This document shows, piece by piece, positions 37,405 through 51,044 of a DNA stretch of 64,000 nt. Each line of letters starts with the position of its first letter. The first letter of the stretch is position 1. Position numbers and translations under genes: made by a program. The notes beneath the pieces were generated by a model that saw nothing but the letters and a program-made list of their open reading frames with translations, searched no databases and was not told the DNA's origin. The stretch covers positions 12,280,157 through 12,344,156 of the forward strand of contig NW_027480429.1 in the NCBI RefSeq assembly GCF_051401765.1. Reading direction: 5' to 3'. The DNA is from Calliopsis andreniformis. Lineage: Eukaryota > Arthropoda > Insecta > Hymenoptera > Andrenidae.

Positions 37405-40400
37405 GGATCTGTGTGAAAGTCGAAGTCATTTCTACATTCGGAGGAACCTAGGTTTCTCTCTAGGGCGTTGCTCCACCAGATCGACTAGCTAGGGACGTGG
37501 AATTCAACGCCAGAAGAATAAAACACAATATAAGTACAACCGTTTTTCCATTGTATAAAATGAATAATTGCAAACATTGTGAAATTAATGGTCATTTCTA
37601 GGTTCCGGGCAACCTAGGCGTCACTGTAGGGCGTTGCTCCACCACAGCTAATAGCTACGGCCTTAGAAGTCAACGCCAGAAGCATAAAATACAATATCAA
37701 TACAACAGCTTTTCCATCGTATAAAATGAATAATTGCAAACAGTGTGAAAGTACTGGTCATTTCTACGTTCCGGGTAACCTAGGCTTCACTCTAGGGCGT
37801 TGTTCCGCCAGATGGAACAGTTAGGGCCTAAGAAAGCAAAGCCAGAAGCTTAAAATACAATATAAATATAACAGTTTTTCCATCGTATAGAACGAATAAT
37901 AGCAACCAGTGTGAAAGTTATGGTCATTTCTACGTTCCGGGCAACATAGGCTTCACTCTAGGGCGTTGTTCCACCAGATCGAACAGCTAAGGCCTAAGAA
38001 GGCAACGCCAGAAGCATAAAATACAATATAAATATAACAGTTTCTCCATCGTATAAAACGAATAATAGCGACCAGTGTGAAAGTTATGGTCATTTCTACG
38101 TTCCCGGCAACCTAGGCTTCACCCCAGAGCGTTGTTCCACCAGATCGAATAGTTAGGGCCTAAGAAGTGGTCGCCAGCAGCATAAAATACAACATAAATA
38201 CAACAGCTTTTCCATCGTATAAAACGAATAATTTCAACCAGTGTGAATGTTATGGTCATTTCTACATTCCGAGCAACCTAGGCTTCACTCTAGGGTGTTG
38301 ATCCAACAGATTGAATAGTTAGGGCCTTAGAAGTCAACGCCGGAAGCATAAAATGCAATAAAAATACAACAGTTTTTCCATCGTATAAAAGGATTAATTG
38401 CAACCAGTTCGAAAGTGTGGTCATTTCTACGTTCCGGGCAACCTAGGCTTCACTCGAGGGCGCTGCTCCACCAGATCGAATAGTTAGGGCCTTAGAAGTC
38501 AACGCCAGAAGCTTAAAATAGAATAAAGATGCAACAGCTTTTCCATCGTATAAAACAAATAATTTCAACCAGTGTGAATGTTATGGTCATTTCTACATTC
38601 CGAGCAACCTAGGCTTCACTCTAGGGCGTTGACCCAACAGATTCAATAGCTAGGGCCTTAGAAGTCAACGCCCGAAGCATAAAATACAATATAAATGCAA
38701 CAGTTTTTCCATCGTATAGAACGAATAATAGCAACCAGTGTGAAAGTTAAGGTCATTTCTACGTTCCGGGCAACCTAGGCTTCACTCTAGGGCGTTGTTC
38801 CACCAGATCGAACAGCTAGGGCCTAAGAAGGCAACGCCAGAAGCATAAAATACAATATAAATATAACAGTTTCTCCATCGTATCAAACGAATAATAGCGA
38901 CCAGTGTGAAAGTTATGGTCATTTCTACGTTCCCGGCTACCTAGGCTTCACCCCAGGGCGTTGTTCCACCAGATCGAATAGTTAGGGCCTAAGAAGTGAA
39001 CGCCAGAAGCATAAAATACAATATAAATACAACAGTTTTTCCATCATATAACAGGAATATTTGCAACCAGTTTGAAAGTGATGGTACTTTCTACGTTCCG
39101 GGCAAGTTAGGCTTCACTCTAGGGCGTTGCTCCACCAGATCGAATAGTTAGTGCCTTAGAAGTCAACGCCAGAAGCATAAGATACAAAATAAATAGAAGA
39201 GCTTTTCCATCGTGTAAAACGAATAATTGCTACCGGCGTGAAAGTTATGGTCATTTCTACGTTCCGGTCAACCTAGGCTTCACTGTAGGGTGTTGCTCCA
39301 CCAGATCGAATAGCTAGGGACTTAGAATTAAACGCCAGAAGCATAAAATACAATAAAAGTACAACAGTTTTTCCATCGTATAACAGGAGTAATTGCAGCC
39401 AGTGTGAATGTAATGGTATGTCCTACTTTCCGGGCAACCTAGGCTTCACTCTAGGGCGTCCTTCCACCAGATCGAATAGTTAGGGCCTAAGAAGTCAACG
39501 CCAGAAGCATAAAATACAATATAAGTATAACAGTTTTTCCATCGGATAAAACGAATAATAGCAACCAGTGTGAAAGTAATGGACATTTCTACTTTCCGGG
39601 CAACCTAGGCTTGACCCCAGGGCGTTGCTCCAACAGTTTGAATAGTTAGGGCCTTAGAAGTCAACGGCCGAAGCATAAAATACAAAACAAATATAACAGT
39701 TTTTCCATCGTATAAAACGAATAATTGCTACCGATGTGAAAGTTATGGTCATTTCTATGTTCCGGGCAACCTAGGCTCCACTCTAGGGCCTTGCTCCACC
39801 AGATCGAATAGTTAGGGCCTTAGATGTGAACGCCAGATGCATAAAATACAATAAAGGTGCAACTGTTTTCCCGTCGTATAAAACGAGTAATTGCAAACAG
39901 TGTGAATGTAATGGTCATTTCTACGTTCCGGGTAACCTAGGCGCTACTCTAGGGCGTTACTCCACCAGATCGAATAGTTAGGGCCTGAGAAGTCAACGCC
40001 AGAAGCATGAAATACAAAATAAATAGAACAGTTTTTCCATGTATAAAACGAATAATTGCTACCAGTGTGAAAGTTATGGTCATTTCTACGTTCCGGGCTA
40101 CCTAGGCTTCACTCCAGGGCGTGGTTTCACCAGATGGAATAGTTAGGGCCTAAGAAGTCAACGCCAGAAGCATAAAATACGATATAAATACTACAGCTTT
40201 TCCATCGTATAAAACGAATAATAGCTACCAGTGTGAAAGTTATGGTCATTTCTACGTTCCGGGCAACCTAGGCTTCACCCTAGGGCGTTGTTCCACCAGA
40301 TGGAATAGTTTGGGCCTAAGAAGTCAACGCCAGAAGCATAAAACACAGTAAATATACAAGAGTTTTTCCACCGTGTAACAGGAATAATTGCATCCAGTGG

Positions 40401-41445
40401 AATGTGATGGTCATTTCTACGTTCCGGGCAAACTAGGCTTCACTCTAGGGCGTTGTACCACCAGATCGAAAAGTTAGGGCCTAAGAAGTCAACGCCAGAA
40501 GCATAAAATACAATATAAATATAACAGTTTTTCCATCGTATGAAACGAATAATAGCAACCAGTGTGAAAGTTATGGTCATGTCTACGTTCCGGGCTACCT
40601 AGGCTGCACTCTAGGGCGTTCCTCCACCAGTTCGAATAGTTAGGGCCTTAGAAGTCAACGCCAGAAGCATGAAATACAAGATAAATAGAACAGTTTTTCC
40701 ATGTATAAAACGAATAATTGCTACCAGTGTGAAAGTTATGGTCATTTCTACTTCCCGGGCAACCTAGGCTTCACTCTAGGGCGTTGCTCCACCAGATCTA
40801 ATAGTTAGGGCATTAGAAGTCAACGCCCGAAGCATAAAATGCAAAATAAATAGAACAGTTGTTCCATTGTATAAAACGAATAACTGCAACCAGTGTGAAA
40901 GTACTGGTCATTTCTACGTTCCGGGTAACCTAGGTTTCACTCTAGGGCGTTGCTCCACCAGATAGAATAGATAGGGACTTATAATTCAACGCCAGAAGGC
41001 TAAAATACTATATAAGTACAACAGTTTTTCCATCGTATAAAATGTATATTTGCAAAAATTGTGAAAGTAATGGTCATTTCTACGTTCCGGGCAACCTATG
41101 CGACACTCAAGGTCGTTGCTCCCCCAGATCTAATAGCTACGGCCTTAAAAGTCAACGCCAGAAGCATAAAACACAATAAATATACAAGAGTTTTTCCACC
41201 GTGTAACAGGAATAATTGCAACCAGTGTGAAAGTGATTGTCATTTCTACGTTCCGGGCAACCTAGGCTTCACTCTAGGGCGTTGTACCACCAGATCGAAA
41301 AGTTATGGCCTAAGAAGTCAACGCCAGAAGCATACAATACAATATAAATATAACAGTTTTTCCATCGTATGAAACGAATAATAGCAACCAGTGTGAAAGT
41401 TATGATCATTTCTACGTTCCGGGCTACCTAGGCTACACCCTAGGG
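37405..41445 (+). repeat. Domain C, part 1: diverged monomers
   Basis: About 24 monomers with more substitutions than A or B. The first after the junction is among the most divergent ('GGGATCTGTGTGAAAGTCG', 'ACATTCGGAGG'). Internal copies exist: 'CATCGTATAGAACG' at 37,881 and 38,710 (829 bp), 'ATTTCAACCAGTGTGAATG' at 38,231 and 38,562 (331 bp), and 'ATACAAGAGTTTTTCCACCG' near 40,361 and 41,189 (828 bp). A continuous open frame at 41,061 to 41,372 spans nearly two monomers but is repeat sequence. Confidence 0.75.
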
Positions 41446-41942
41446 CGTTCCTCCACCAGTTCGAATAGTTAGGGCCTTAGAAGTCAACGCCAGAAGCATG
41501 AAATACAAAATAAATAGAACAGTTTTTCCATGTATAAAACGAATAATTGCCACCAGTGTGAAAGTTATGGACATTTCTACGTTCCGGGCAACCTAGGCTT
41601 CACCGTAGTGCGTTGTTCCACCAGATGGAAAAGTTAGGGCCTTAGAAGGCGACGCCAGAGGCATAAAATACGATATAAATACAACAGCTTTTCCATCGTA
41701 TAAAACGAATAATGGTAGCCAGTGTGAAAGCTATGGTCATTTCTACGTTCCGCGCAACCTAGGCTTCACTCTAGGACGTTGCTCCACCAGATCGAATAGT
41801 TAGGGCCTAAGAAGTCAACGCCAGAAGCATAAAATACAATAAAGATGCAACAGTTTTTCCATCGCATAACAGGAATAATTGCAACCAGTGTGAAGGTAAT
41901 GGTCATTTCTACGTTCCGGGCAACCTAGGCTTCCCTCTAGGG
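41446..41942 (+). repeat. Three-monomer HOR (497 bp), copy 1
   Basis: A trimer repeated three times in direct succession. 'CGTTCCTCCACCAGTTCG' starts at 41,446, 41,943 and 42,440, exactly 497 apart. The unit is 3 x 166 minus one because one monomer has 'TTTTTCCATGTATAAAACG', lacking the C of CATCG. Other shared marks are 'CACCGTAGTGCG', 'AATGGTAGCC' and 'CTAGGACGTTGC'. Confidence 0.9.
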
Positions 41943-42439
41943 CGTTCCTCCACCAGTTCGAATAGTTAGGGCCTTAGAAGTCAACGCCAGAAGCATGAAA
42001 TACAAAATAAATAGAACAGTTTTTCCATGTATAAAACGAATAATTGCCACCAGTGTGAAAGTTATGGACATTTCTACGTTCCGGGCAACCTAGGCTTCAC
42101 CGTAGTGCGTTGTTCCACCACATGGAAAAGTTAGGGCCTTAGAAGGCGACGCCAGAGGCATAAAATACGATATAAATACAACAGCTTTTCCATCGTATAA
42201 AACGAATAATGGTAGCCAGTGTGAAAGCTATGGTCATTTCTACGTTCCGCGCAACCTAGGCTTCACTCTAGGACGTTGCTCCACCAGATCGAATAGTTAG
42301 GGCCTAAGAAGTCAACGCCAGAAGCATAAAATACAATAAAGATGCAACAGTTTTTCCATCGCATAACAGGAATAATTGCAACCAGTGTGAAGGTAATGGT
42401 CATTTCTACGTTCCGGGCAACCTAGGCTTCCCTCTAGGG
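41943..42439 (+). repeat. Three-monomer HOR (497 bp), copy 2
   Basis: Second copy, separated from the first by very few changes, for example 'CACCACATGG' near 42,117 against 'CACCAGATGG'. Confidence 0.9.
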
Positions 42440-42936
42440 CGTTCCTCCACCAGTTCGAATAGTTAGGGCCTTAGAAGTCAACGCCAGAAGCATGAAATAC
42501 AAAATAAATAGAACAGTTTTTCCATGTATAAAACGAATAATTGCTACCAGTGTGAAAGTTATGGACATTTCTACGTTCCGGGCAACCTAGGCTTCACCGT
42601 AGTGCGTTGTTCCACCAGATGGAAAAGTTAGGGCCTTAGAAGTCGACGCCAGAAGCATAAAATACGATATAAATACAACAGCTTTTCCATCGTATAAAAC
42701 GAATAATGGTAGCCAGTGTGAAAGCTATGGTCATTTCCACGTTCCGCGCAACCTAGGCTTCACTCTAGGACGTTGCTCCACCAGATCGAATAGTTAGGGC
42801 CTAAGAAGTCAACGCCAGAAGCATAAAATACAATAAAGATGCAACAGTTTTTCCATCGCATAACAGGAATAATTGCAACCAGTGTGAAGGTAATGGTCAT
42901 TTCTACGTTCCGGGCAACCTAGGCTTCACTCTAGGG
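42440..42936 (+). repeat. Three-monomer HOR (497 bp), copy 3
   Basis: Third copy, with a few private changes ('GAAGTCGACGCCAGAAGC', 'CATTTCCACGTTCC'). After 42,936 the sequence continues 'GTTCCACCAGATCG' instead of 'CCTCCACCAGTTCG', closing the tandem run. Confidence 0.9.
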
Positions 42937-45900
42937 CGTTGTTCCACCAGATCGAATGGTTAGTGCCTAAGAAGCCAACGCCAGAAGCATAAATTACAAT
43001 ATAAGTACAACAGCTTTTCCATCGTATGTAATGTATATTTGCAATCAGTGTGGAAGTAATGGTTATTTCTACGTTCCGGGCTACCTAGGCTGCACTCTAG
43101 GGCGTTCCTCCACCAGTTCGAATAGTTAGGGCCTTAGAAGTCAACGCCAGAAGCATAAAATGCAATATAAATATAACAGCTTTTACATCGTATAAAACGA
43201 ATAATTGCAACCAGTGTGGAAGTTATGGTCATTTTTACGTTCCGGGCAACCTAAGCTTCACTCTAGGGCGTTGCTCCACCGGGTCGAATAGTTAGGGCCT
43301 AAGAAGTCAACGCCAGAAGCATAAAATACGATATAAATACAACAGCTTTTACATCGTATAAAACGAGTAATTGCTACCAGTGTGAAAGTTATGGTCATTG
43401 CTACGTTCCGCGCAACCTACCCTTCACCCTAGGGCGTTGCTCCACCAGATCGAATAGTTACGGCCTTAGAAGTCAGCGCGAGAAGCATAAAATACAATAA
43501 AGATGCAACAGTTTTTCCATCGTTTAACAGGAATAACTGCAACCAGTGTGAATGTACTGGTCATTTCTACGTTCCGGATAACCTAGGTTTCACTCTAGGG
43601 CGTTGCTCTACCAGATCGAATAGCTATGGACTTAGAATTCAACGCCAGAAGGATAAAATACAATATAAGTACAACAGTTATTCCATCGTATAAAATGAAT
43701 AGTTGCAAACATTGTAAAAGTAATGGTCATTTCTACGTTCCGGGCAACCTAGGCGTCACTCTAGGGCGTTGCTCCACCAGATTGAATAGTTAGGGACTTA
43801 GAAATCAACGCCAAGAGGATAAAATACAATATAAGTCCAACAGTTTTTCCATCGTATAAAATGAATAATTGCAGACATTGTGAAAGTAATGGTCATTTCT
43901 ACGTTCCGGTCAACCTAGGCATCACTCTAGGGCGTTGCTCCACCACATCTAATAGCTACGGCCTTAGAAGTCAACGCCAGAGGAATAAAATACAATATAA
44001 GTACAACAGCTTTTCCATCGTACAAAATGAATAATAGCAGACAGTGTGAAAGTTATTGTCATTTCTACGTTCCGGGCAACCTAGACTTCACTCTAGGTCG
44101 TTGCTCCACCAGATCAAATAGCTAGCGACTTAGAATTAAACGCCAGAAGCATAGAATACAATAAAAATACAACAGTTTTTCCATCGTATAACAGGAATAA
44201 TTGCAACCAGTGTGAATGTAATGGTCATTTCTACGTTCCGGGCAACCTAGGTTTCACTCTAGGGCGTTGCTCCACCAGGTCGAATAGTTAGGGCCTATGA
44301 AGTCAACGCCATAAGCATAAAACGCAATAAAGGTGCAACAGTATTTCCATCGTGTAACAGGAATAATTGCAACCAGTGTGAAAGTTATGGTCATTTCTAC
44401 TTCCCGGGCAACCTAGGCTTCACTCTAGGGCGTTGCTCCACCAGATCGAATAGATACGGCCTTAGAAGTCAGCGCCCGAAGCATAAAATGCAAAATAAAT
44501 AGAACAGTTTTTCATTGTATAAAACGAATAACTGCAACCAGTGTGAAAGTACTGGTCATTTCTATGTTCCGGGCCACCTAGGCTTCACTCTAGGGCTTTG
44601 CTCCACCAGATCGAATAGTTAGGGCCTTAGATGTCAACGCCAGATGCATACAATACAATAAAGGAGCAACAGTTTTTCCATCGTATAACAGGAATAACTG
44701 CAACCAGTGTGAAAGTACTGGTCATTTCTACGTTCCGGGTAACCTAGGTTTCACTCTAGGGCGTTGCTCCACCAGATAGAATAGCTAGGGACTTATAATT
44801 CAACGCCAGAAGGCTAAAACACTATATAAGTACAACAGTTTTTCCATCGTATAAAATGTATATTTGCAAAAATTGTGAAAGTAATGGTCATTTCTACGTT
44901 CCGGGCAACCTATACGACACTCAAGGGCGTTGCTCCACCACATCTAATAGCTACGGCCTTAAAAGTCAACGCCAGAAGCATAAAATACGATATAAATACA
45001 ACAGCTTTTCCATCGTATAAAACGAATAATGGTAGCCAGTGTGAAAGTTATGGTCATTTCTACGTTCCAGTCAACCTAGGCTTCACTCTAGGACGTTGCT
45101 CCACCTGATCGAATAGTTAGGGCCCATGAAGTCTACGCCAGAAGCATAAAATACAATAAAGGTGCAACAGTTTTTCCATCGTATAACAGGAATAATTGCA
45201 ACCAGTGTGAAGGTAATGGTCACTTCTACGTTCCGAGCAACCTAGGCGTCACTCTAGGGCGTTGCTCCCACACAGCTAATAGCTACGCCCTTAGAAGTCA
45301 GCGCCAGAAGTATAAAATACAAGAAGAATGCAACAGTTTTTCCATCGTATAGCATGACTAATTGCAACCAGTGCGAAAGTAATGATCATTTCGAAGTATC
45401 GGGCATCCTAGGCTTAACTCTGAGGCGTTGCTACACCAGATCGAGGAGTTATGGCCTTAGTAGTCAACGCCAGAAGCATAAAATACGATATAAATACAAC
45501 AGCTTTTCCATCGTATAAGACGAATAATGGTAACCAGTGTGAAAGTTATGGTCATTTCTACGTTCCAGTCAACCTAGGCTTCACTCTAGGACGTTGCTCC
45601 ACCAGATCGAATAGTTAGGGCCTATGAAGTCAACGCCAGAAGCATAAAATACAATAAAGGTGCAACAGTTTTTCCATCGTATAACAGGAATAATTGCAAC
45701 CAGTGTGAAGGTAATGGTATGTTCTACGTTCCGGGCAACCTAGGCTTCACTCTAGGGCGGTGCTCCACCAGATCAAATAGTTAGGGCCTAAGAAGTCAAC
45801 GCCAGTAGCATCAATTACAATATAAGTACAACAGCTTTTCCATCGTATATAATGTATATTTGCAAGCAGTGTGGAAGTAATGGTCACTTCTACGTTCCGG

Positions 45901-48064
45901 GCAACCTAGGCTTCACTCTAGGGCGTTGTTCCACCAGATGGAACAGTTAGGGCCTAAGAAGTCAACGCCAGAAGCATAAAACACAATAAATATACAAGAG
46001 TTTTTCCACCGTGTAACAGGAATAATTGCAACCAGTGTGAAAGTAGTGGTCATTTCTACGGTCCGAGCAACCTAGGCGTCACTCTAGGGCGTTGCTCCCC
46101 CACAGCTAATAGCTACGGCCTTAGAAGTCAACGCCAGAAGCATAAAATACAATAAGAATGCAACAGTTTTTCCATCGTAAAGCATGACTTATTGCAACCA
46201 GTGCGAAAGTAATGATCATTTCGACGTTTCGGGCATCCTAGGCTTAACTCTGAGGCGTTGCTCCACCAGATCGAATAGCTAGGGACTTAGAAATCAACGC
46301 CAAGAGGATAAAATACAATATAAGTACAACAGTTTTTCCATCGTATAAAATGAATAATTGCAGACATTGTGAAAGTAACGGACATTTCTACGTTCCGGTC
46401 AACCTAGGCGTCACTCTAGGGCGTTGCTCCACCACATCTAATAGCTACGGCCTTAGAAGTCAACGCCAGAGGAATAAAATACAATATAAGTACAACAGCT
46501 TTTCCATCGTACAAAATGAATAATAGCACACAGTGTGAAAGTTATTGTCATTTCTACGTTCCGGGCAACCTAGACTTCACTCTAGGTCGTTGCTCCACCA
46601 GATCAAATAGCTAGCGACTTAGAATTAAACGCCAGAAGCATAGAACACAATAAAAATTCAACAGTTTTTCCATCGTATAACAGGAATAATTGCAACCAGT
46701 GTGAATGTAATGGTCATTTCTACGTTCCGGGCAACCTAGGTTTCACTCTAGGGCGTTGCTCCACCAGGTCGAATAGTTAGGGCCTAAGAAGTCAACGCCA
46801 GAAGCATAAAATACGATATAATTACAACAGCTTTTACATCGTATAAAACGAATAATTGCTACCAGTGTGAAAGTTATGGTCATTGCTACGTTCCGCGCAA
46901 CCTACCCTTCACCCTAGGGCGTTGCTCCACCAGATCGAATAGTTACGGCCTTAGAAGTCAGCGCGAGAAGCATAAAATACAATAAAGATGCAACAGTTTT
47001 TCCATCGTTTAACAGGAATAACTGCAACCAGTGTGAATGTACTGGTCATTTCTACGTTCCGGATAACCTAGGTTTCACTCTAGGGCGTTGTTCTACCAGA
47101 TCGAATAGCTATGGACTTAGAAGTCAACGCCAGAGGAATAAAATACAATATAAGTACAACAGCTTTTCCATCGTACAAAATGAATAATAGCACACAGTGT
47201 GAAAGTTATTGTCATTTCTACGTTCCGGGCAACCTAGACTTCACTCTAGGTCGTTGCTCCACCAGATCAAATAGCTAGCGACTTAGAATTAAACGCCAGA
47301 AGCATAGAACACAATAAAAATACAACAGTTTTTCCATCGTATAACAGGAATAATTGCAACCAGTGTGAATGTAATGGTCATTGCTACGTTCCGCGCAACC
47401 TAGGCTTCACCCTAGGTCGCTGTTCCACCAGATCGAACAGTTAGGGCCTAAGAAGTGAACGCCAGAATCATAAAATGCAATAAAAATACGACAGTTTTTC
47501 CATCGTATAGCAGGAATAATTTGCAACCAGTGTGATAGTAGTGGTCATTTCTACGTTCCGGGCAACCCAGGTTTCACTCCAGGGCGTTGCTCCACCAGAT
47601 CGAATAGTTACGGCCTAAGAAGTCAACGCCAGAAGCATAAAATACGATAAAGACGCAACAGTTTTTCCATCGTATAAAACGAATGATTGCAATCAGTGTG
47701 AAAGTTATGGTCATTTCTACATTCCGAGCAACCTAGGCTTCACTCTAGGGCGTTGCTCCACCAGATCGAATAGTTAGGTCCTTAGAAGTCAACGCCAGAA
47801 GCATAAAATACGATGTAAATACAACAGCTGTTCCATCGTATAAAAGGAATAATTGCAAACAGTGTGAAAGTAATGGTCATTTCTACGTTCCGGGCATTCT
47901 AGTCTTCACTCTACAGCGTTGTTCCACCAGATCGAATAGTTAGGGCCTAAGAAGTCAACACCAGAAGAATAAAATACAATAAAAATACAACAGTCTTTCC
48001 ATCCTATAACAGGAATAATTGCAACCCGTGTGAAAGTGATGGTCATTTCTACGTTCTAGGCAAC
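42937..48064 (+). repeat. Domain C, part 2: dispersed cassettes
   Basis: About 31 monomers in which short runs recur at irregular spacing. The monomer with 'GGTCATTGCTACGTTCCGCG' and 'AACCTACC' is at about 43,396 and 46,881 here, and again at 49,870 and 51,198. The unit with 'CCAAGAGGATAAAATAC' is at 43,811 and 46,300, and again at 49,123. The run 43,500 to 44,320 matches 48,812 to 49,632 at an offset of 5,312 bp (32 monomers). Strongly diverged units with 'GATCATTTCGACGTTTCGGGC' lie near 45,390 and 46,210. Confidence 0.75.
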
Positions 48065-48720
48065 CTAGGCTTCAATCTAGGGCGTTGCTCCACCAGATAG
48101 AAAAGCTAGGGACTTAGAATTCAACGCCAGAAGAATAAAATACAATATAAGTACAACAGTTTTTCCATTGTATAAAGTGAATAATTGCAAACATTGTGAA
48201 AGTAATGGTCATTTCTACGTTCCGTGCAACCTAGACGTCACTCTAGGGCGTTGCTCCACCACCGCTAATAGCAACGGCCTTAGAAGTCAACGCCAGAAGC
48301 ATAAAATACAATAAAAGAGCAACAGTTTTTCCATCGTATAGCATGACTAATTGCAAACAGTGCGAAAGTAATGATCATTTCGACGTTTCGGGCATCCTAG
48401 GCTTAACTCTGAGGAGTTCCTCCACCAGATCGAAGAGTTAGGGCCTTAGAAGTCAACGCCATAAGCATAAACTACAAAATAAATACAAAAATCTTTCCAT
48501 CGTATAAAACGTATAATTGCCACCAGTGTGAAAGTTATGGTCATTTCTACGTTCCGGGCAACCTAGGCTTCACCCTAGGGCGTTGTTCCACCAGATGGAA
48601 TAGTTAGGGCCTTAGGAGTCAACGCCAGAAGCATAAAATACGATATAAATACAACAGCTTTTCCATCGTATAAAACGAATAATGGTAACCAGTGTGAAAG
48701 TTATGGTCATTTCTACGTTC
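48065..48720 (+). repeat. Domain C four-monomer cassette, copy 1
   Basis: Run of four monomers: 'AGGCTTCAATCTAGGG', 'CCACCACCGCTAATAGCAACGG', 'GATCATTTCGACGTTTCGGG', 'ATACAAAAATCTTTCCATCG'. The last marker is at 48,491, then 50,815 (2,324 bp, 14 monomers) and 52,807 (1,992 bp, 12 monomers). Confidence 0.82.
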
Positions 48721-50388
48721 CAGTCAACTTTGGCTTCACTTTAGGACGTTGCTCCACCAGATCGAATAGTTAGGGCCTATGAACTCAACGCCAGAAGCAC
48801 AAAATACAATAAAGGTGCAGCAGTTTTTCCATCGTATAACAGGAATAACTGCAACCAGTGTGAATGTACGGGTCATTTCTACGTACCGGATAACCTAGGT
48901 TTCACTCTAGGGCGTTGCTCTACCAGATCGAATAGCTATGGACTTAGAATTCAACGCCAGAAGGATAAAATACAATATAAGTACAACAGTTATTCCATCG
49001 TATAAAATGAATAGTTGCAAACATTGTAAAAGTAATGGTCATTTCTGCGTTCCGGGCAACCTAGGCGTCACTCTAGGGCGTTGCTCCACCAGATTGAATA
49101 GTTAGGGACTTAGAAATCAACGCCAAGAGGATAAAATACAATATAAGTACAACAGTTTTTCCATCGTATAAAATGAATAATTGCAGACATTGTGAAAGTA
49201 ATGGTCATTTCTACGTTCCAGTCAACCTAGGCGTCACTCTAGGGCGTTGCTCCACCACATCTAATAGCTACGGCCTTAGAAGTCAACGCCAGAGGAATAA
49301 AATACAATATAAGTACAACAGCTTTTCCATCGTACAAAATGAATAATAGCAAACAGTGTGAAAGTTATTGTCATTTCTACGTTCCGGGCAACCTAGACTT
49401 CACTCTAGGTCGTTGCTCCACCAGATCAAATAGCTAGCGACTTAGAATTAAACGCCAGAAGCATAGAATACAATAAAAATACAACAGTTTTTCCATCGTA
49501 TAACAGGAATAATTGAAACCAGTGTGAATGTAATGGTCATTTCTACGTTCCGGGCAACCTAGGTTTCACTCTAGGGCGTTGCTCCACCAGGTCGAACAGT
49601 TAGGGCCTAAGAAGTCAACGCCAGAAGCATAAAATACGATATAATTACAACAGCTTTTACATCGTATAAAACGAATAATTGCAACCAGTGTGGAAGTTAT
49701 GGTCATTTTTACGTTCCGGGCAACCTAAGCTTCACTCTAGGGCGTTGCTCCACCATGTCGAATAGTTAGTGCCTAAGAAGTCAACGCCAGAAGCATATAA
49801 TACGATATAAATACAACAGCTTTTACATCGTATAAAACGAATAATTGCTACCAGCGTGAAGGTTATGGTCATTGCTACGTTCCGCGCAACCTACCTTTCA
49901 CCCTAGGGCGTTGCTCCACCAGATCGAATAGTTACGGCCTTAGAAGTCAGCGCGAGAAGCATAAAATACAATAAAGATGCAACAGTCTTTCCATCGTTCA
50001 ACAGGAATAACTGCAACCAGTGTGAATGTACTGGTCATTTCTACGTTCCGGATAACCTAGGTTTCACTCTAGGGCGTTGTTCTACCAGATCGAATAGCTA
50101 TGGACTTAGAATTCAACGCCAGAAGGATAAAATACAATATAAGTACAACAGTTATTCCATCGTATAAAATGAATAGTTGCAAACATTGTAAAAGTAATGG
50201 TCATTTCTACGTTCCGGGCAACCTAGGCGTCACTCCAGGGCGTTGCTCCACCAGATTGAATAGTTAGGGCCTTAGAAGTCAACGCCAGAAGCATAAAACA
50301 CAATAAAGGTGCAACAGTTTTTCCATCGTGTAACAGGTATAATTGCAACCAGTGTGAAAGTTATGGTCATTTCTACTTCCCGGGCAAC
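48721..50388 (+). repeat. Domain C monomers between cassette copies 1 and 2
   Basis: Ten monomers, mostly the units seen at 43,500 to 44,320, followed by the 'CATTGCTACGTTCCGCG' unit at 49,870 and the 'GAATGTACTGG ... GGATAACC' unit. One unit is degraded at the usual landmark ('GTCAACTTTGGCTTCACTTTAGG' near 48,722, which loses both CCTAGG and CTCTAGG). Confidence 0.72.
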
Positions 50389-51044
50389 CTAGGCTTCAAT
50401 CTAGGGCGTTGCTCCACCAGATAGAATAGCTAGGGACTTAGAATTCAACGCCAGAAGAATAAAATACAATATAAGTACAACAGTTTTTCCATTGTATAAA
50501 GTGAATAATTGCAAACATTGTGAAAGTAATGGTCATTTCTACGTTCCGTGCAACCTAGACGTCACTCTAGAGCGTTGCTCCACCACCGCTAATAGCAACG
50601 GCCTTAGAAGTCAACGCCAGAAGCATAAAATACAATAAAAGAGCAACAGTTTTTCCATCGTATAGCATGACTAATTGCAAACAGTGCGAAAGTAATGATC
50701 ATTTCGACGTTTCGGGCATCCTAGGCTTAACTCTGAGGCGTTCCTCCACCAGATCGAAGAGTTAGGGCCTTAGATGTCAACGCCATAAGCATAAACTACA
50801 AAATAAATACAAAAATCTTTCCATCGTATAAAACGTATAATTGCCACCAGTGTGAAAGTTATGGTCATTTCTACGTTCCGGGCAACCTAGGCTTCACCCT
50901 AGGGCGTTGTTCCACCAGATGGAATAGTTAGGGCCTTAGGAGTCAACGCCAGAAGCATAAAATACGATATAAATACAACAGCTTTTCCATCGTATAAAAC
51001 GAATAATGGTAACCAGTGTGAAAGTTATGGTCATTTCTACGTTC
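50389..51044 (+). repeat. Domain C four-monomer cassette, copy 2
   Basis: Matches 48,065 at an offset of 2,324 bp and 52,381 at 1,992 bp. Shared with copy 3 but not copy 1: 'CTCTAGAGCGTTGC' and 'TTAGATGTCAACGCC'. Copies 2 and 3 are therefore the closer pair. Confidence 0.82.

Noticed and set aside
41061..41372. Open frames of 60 to 103 codons on both strands, some reading Cys-x-x-Cys followed by GHFYVPGNLGF and a later Cys, like a small zinc-binding protein
   Set aside because: They are translations of the satellite. The 166 bp period is not a multiple of three, so frames do not continue across monomers. The same peptide appears wherever a given monomer type happens to lack stops, and neighbouring copies are broken. 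No start context, codon pattern or splice structure supports coding.
46208..46232. Possible CENP-B box in monomers with CATTTCGACGTTTCGGGC
   Set aside because: The box needs TTCG, four bases, A, two bases, CGGG. Here the spacing is one base short and the fixed A is a T. The standard monomer (TTTCTACGTTCCGGG) lacks TTCG altogether.
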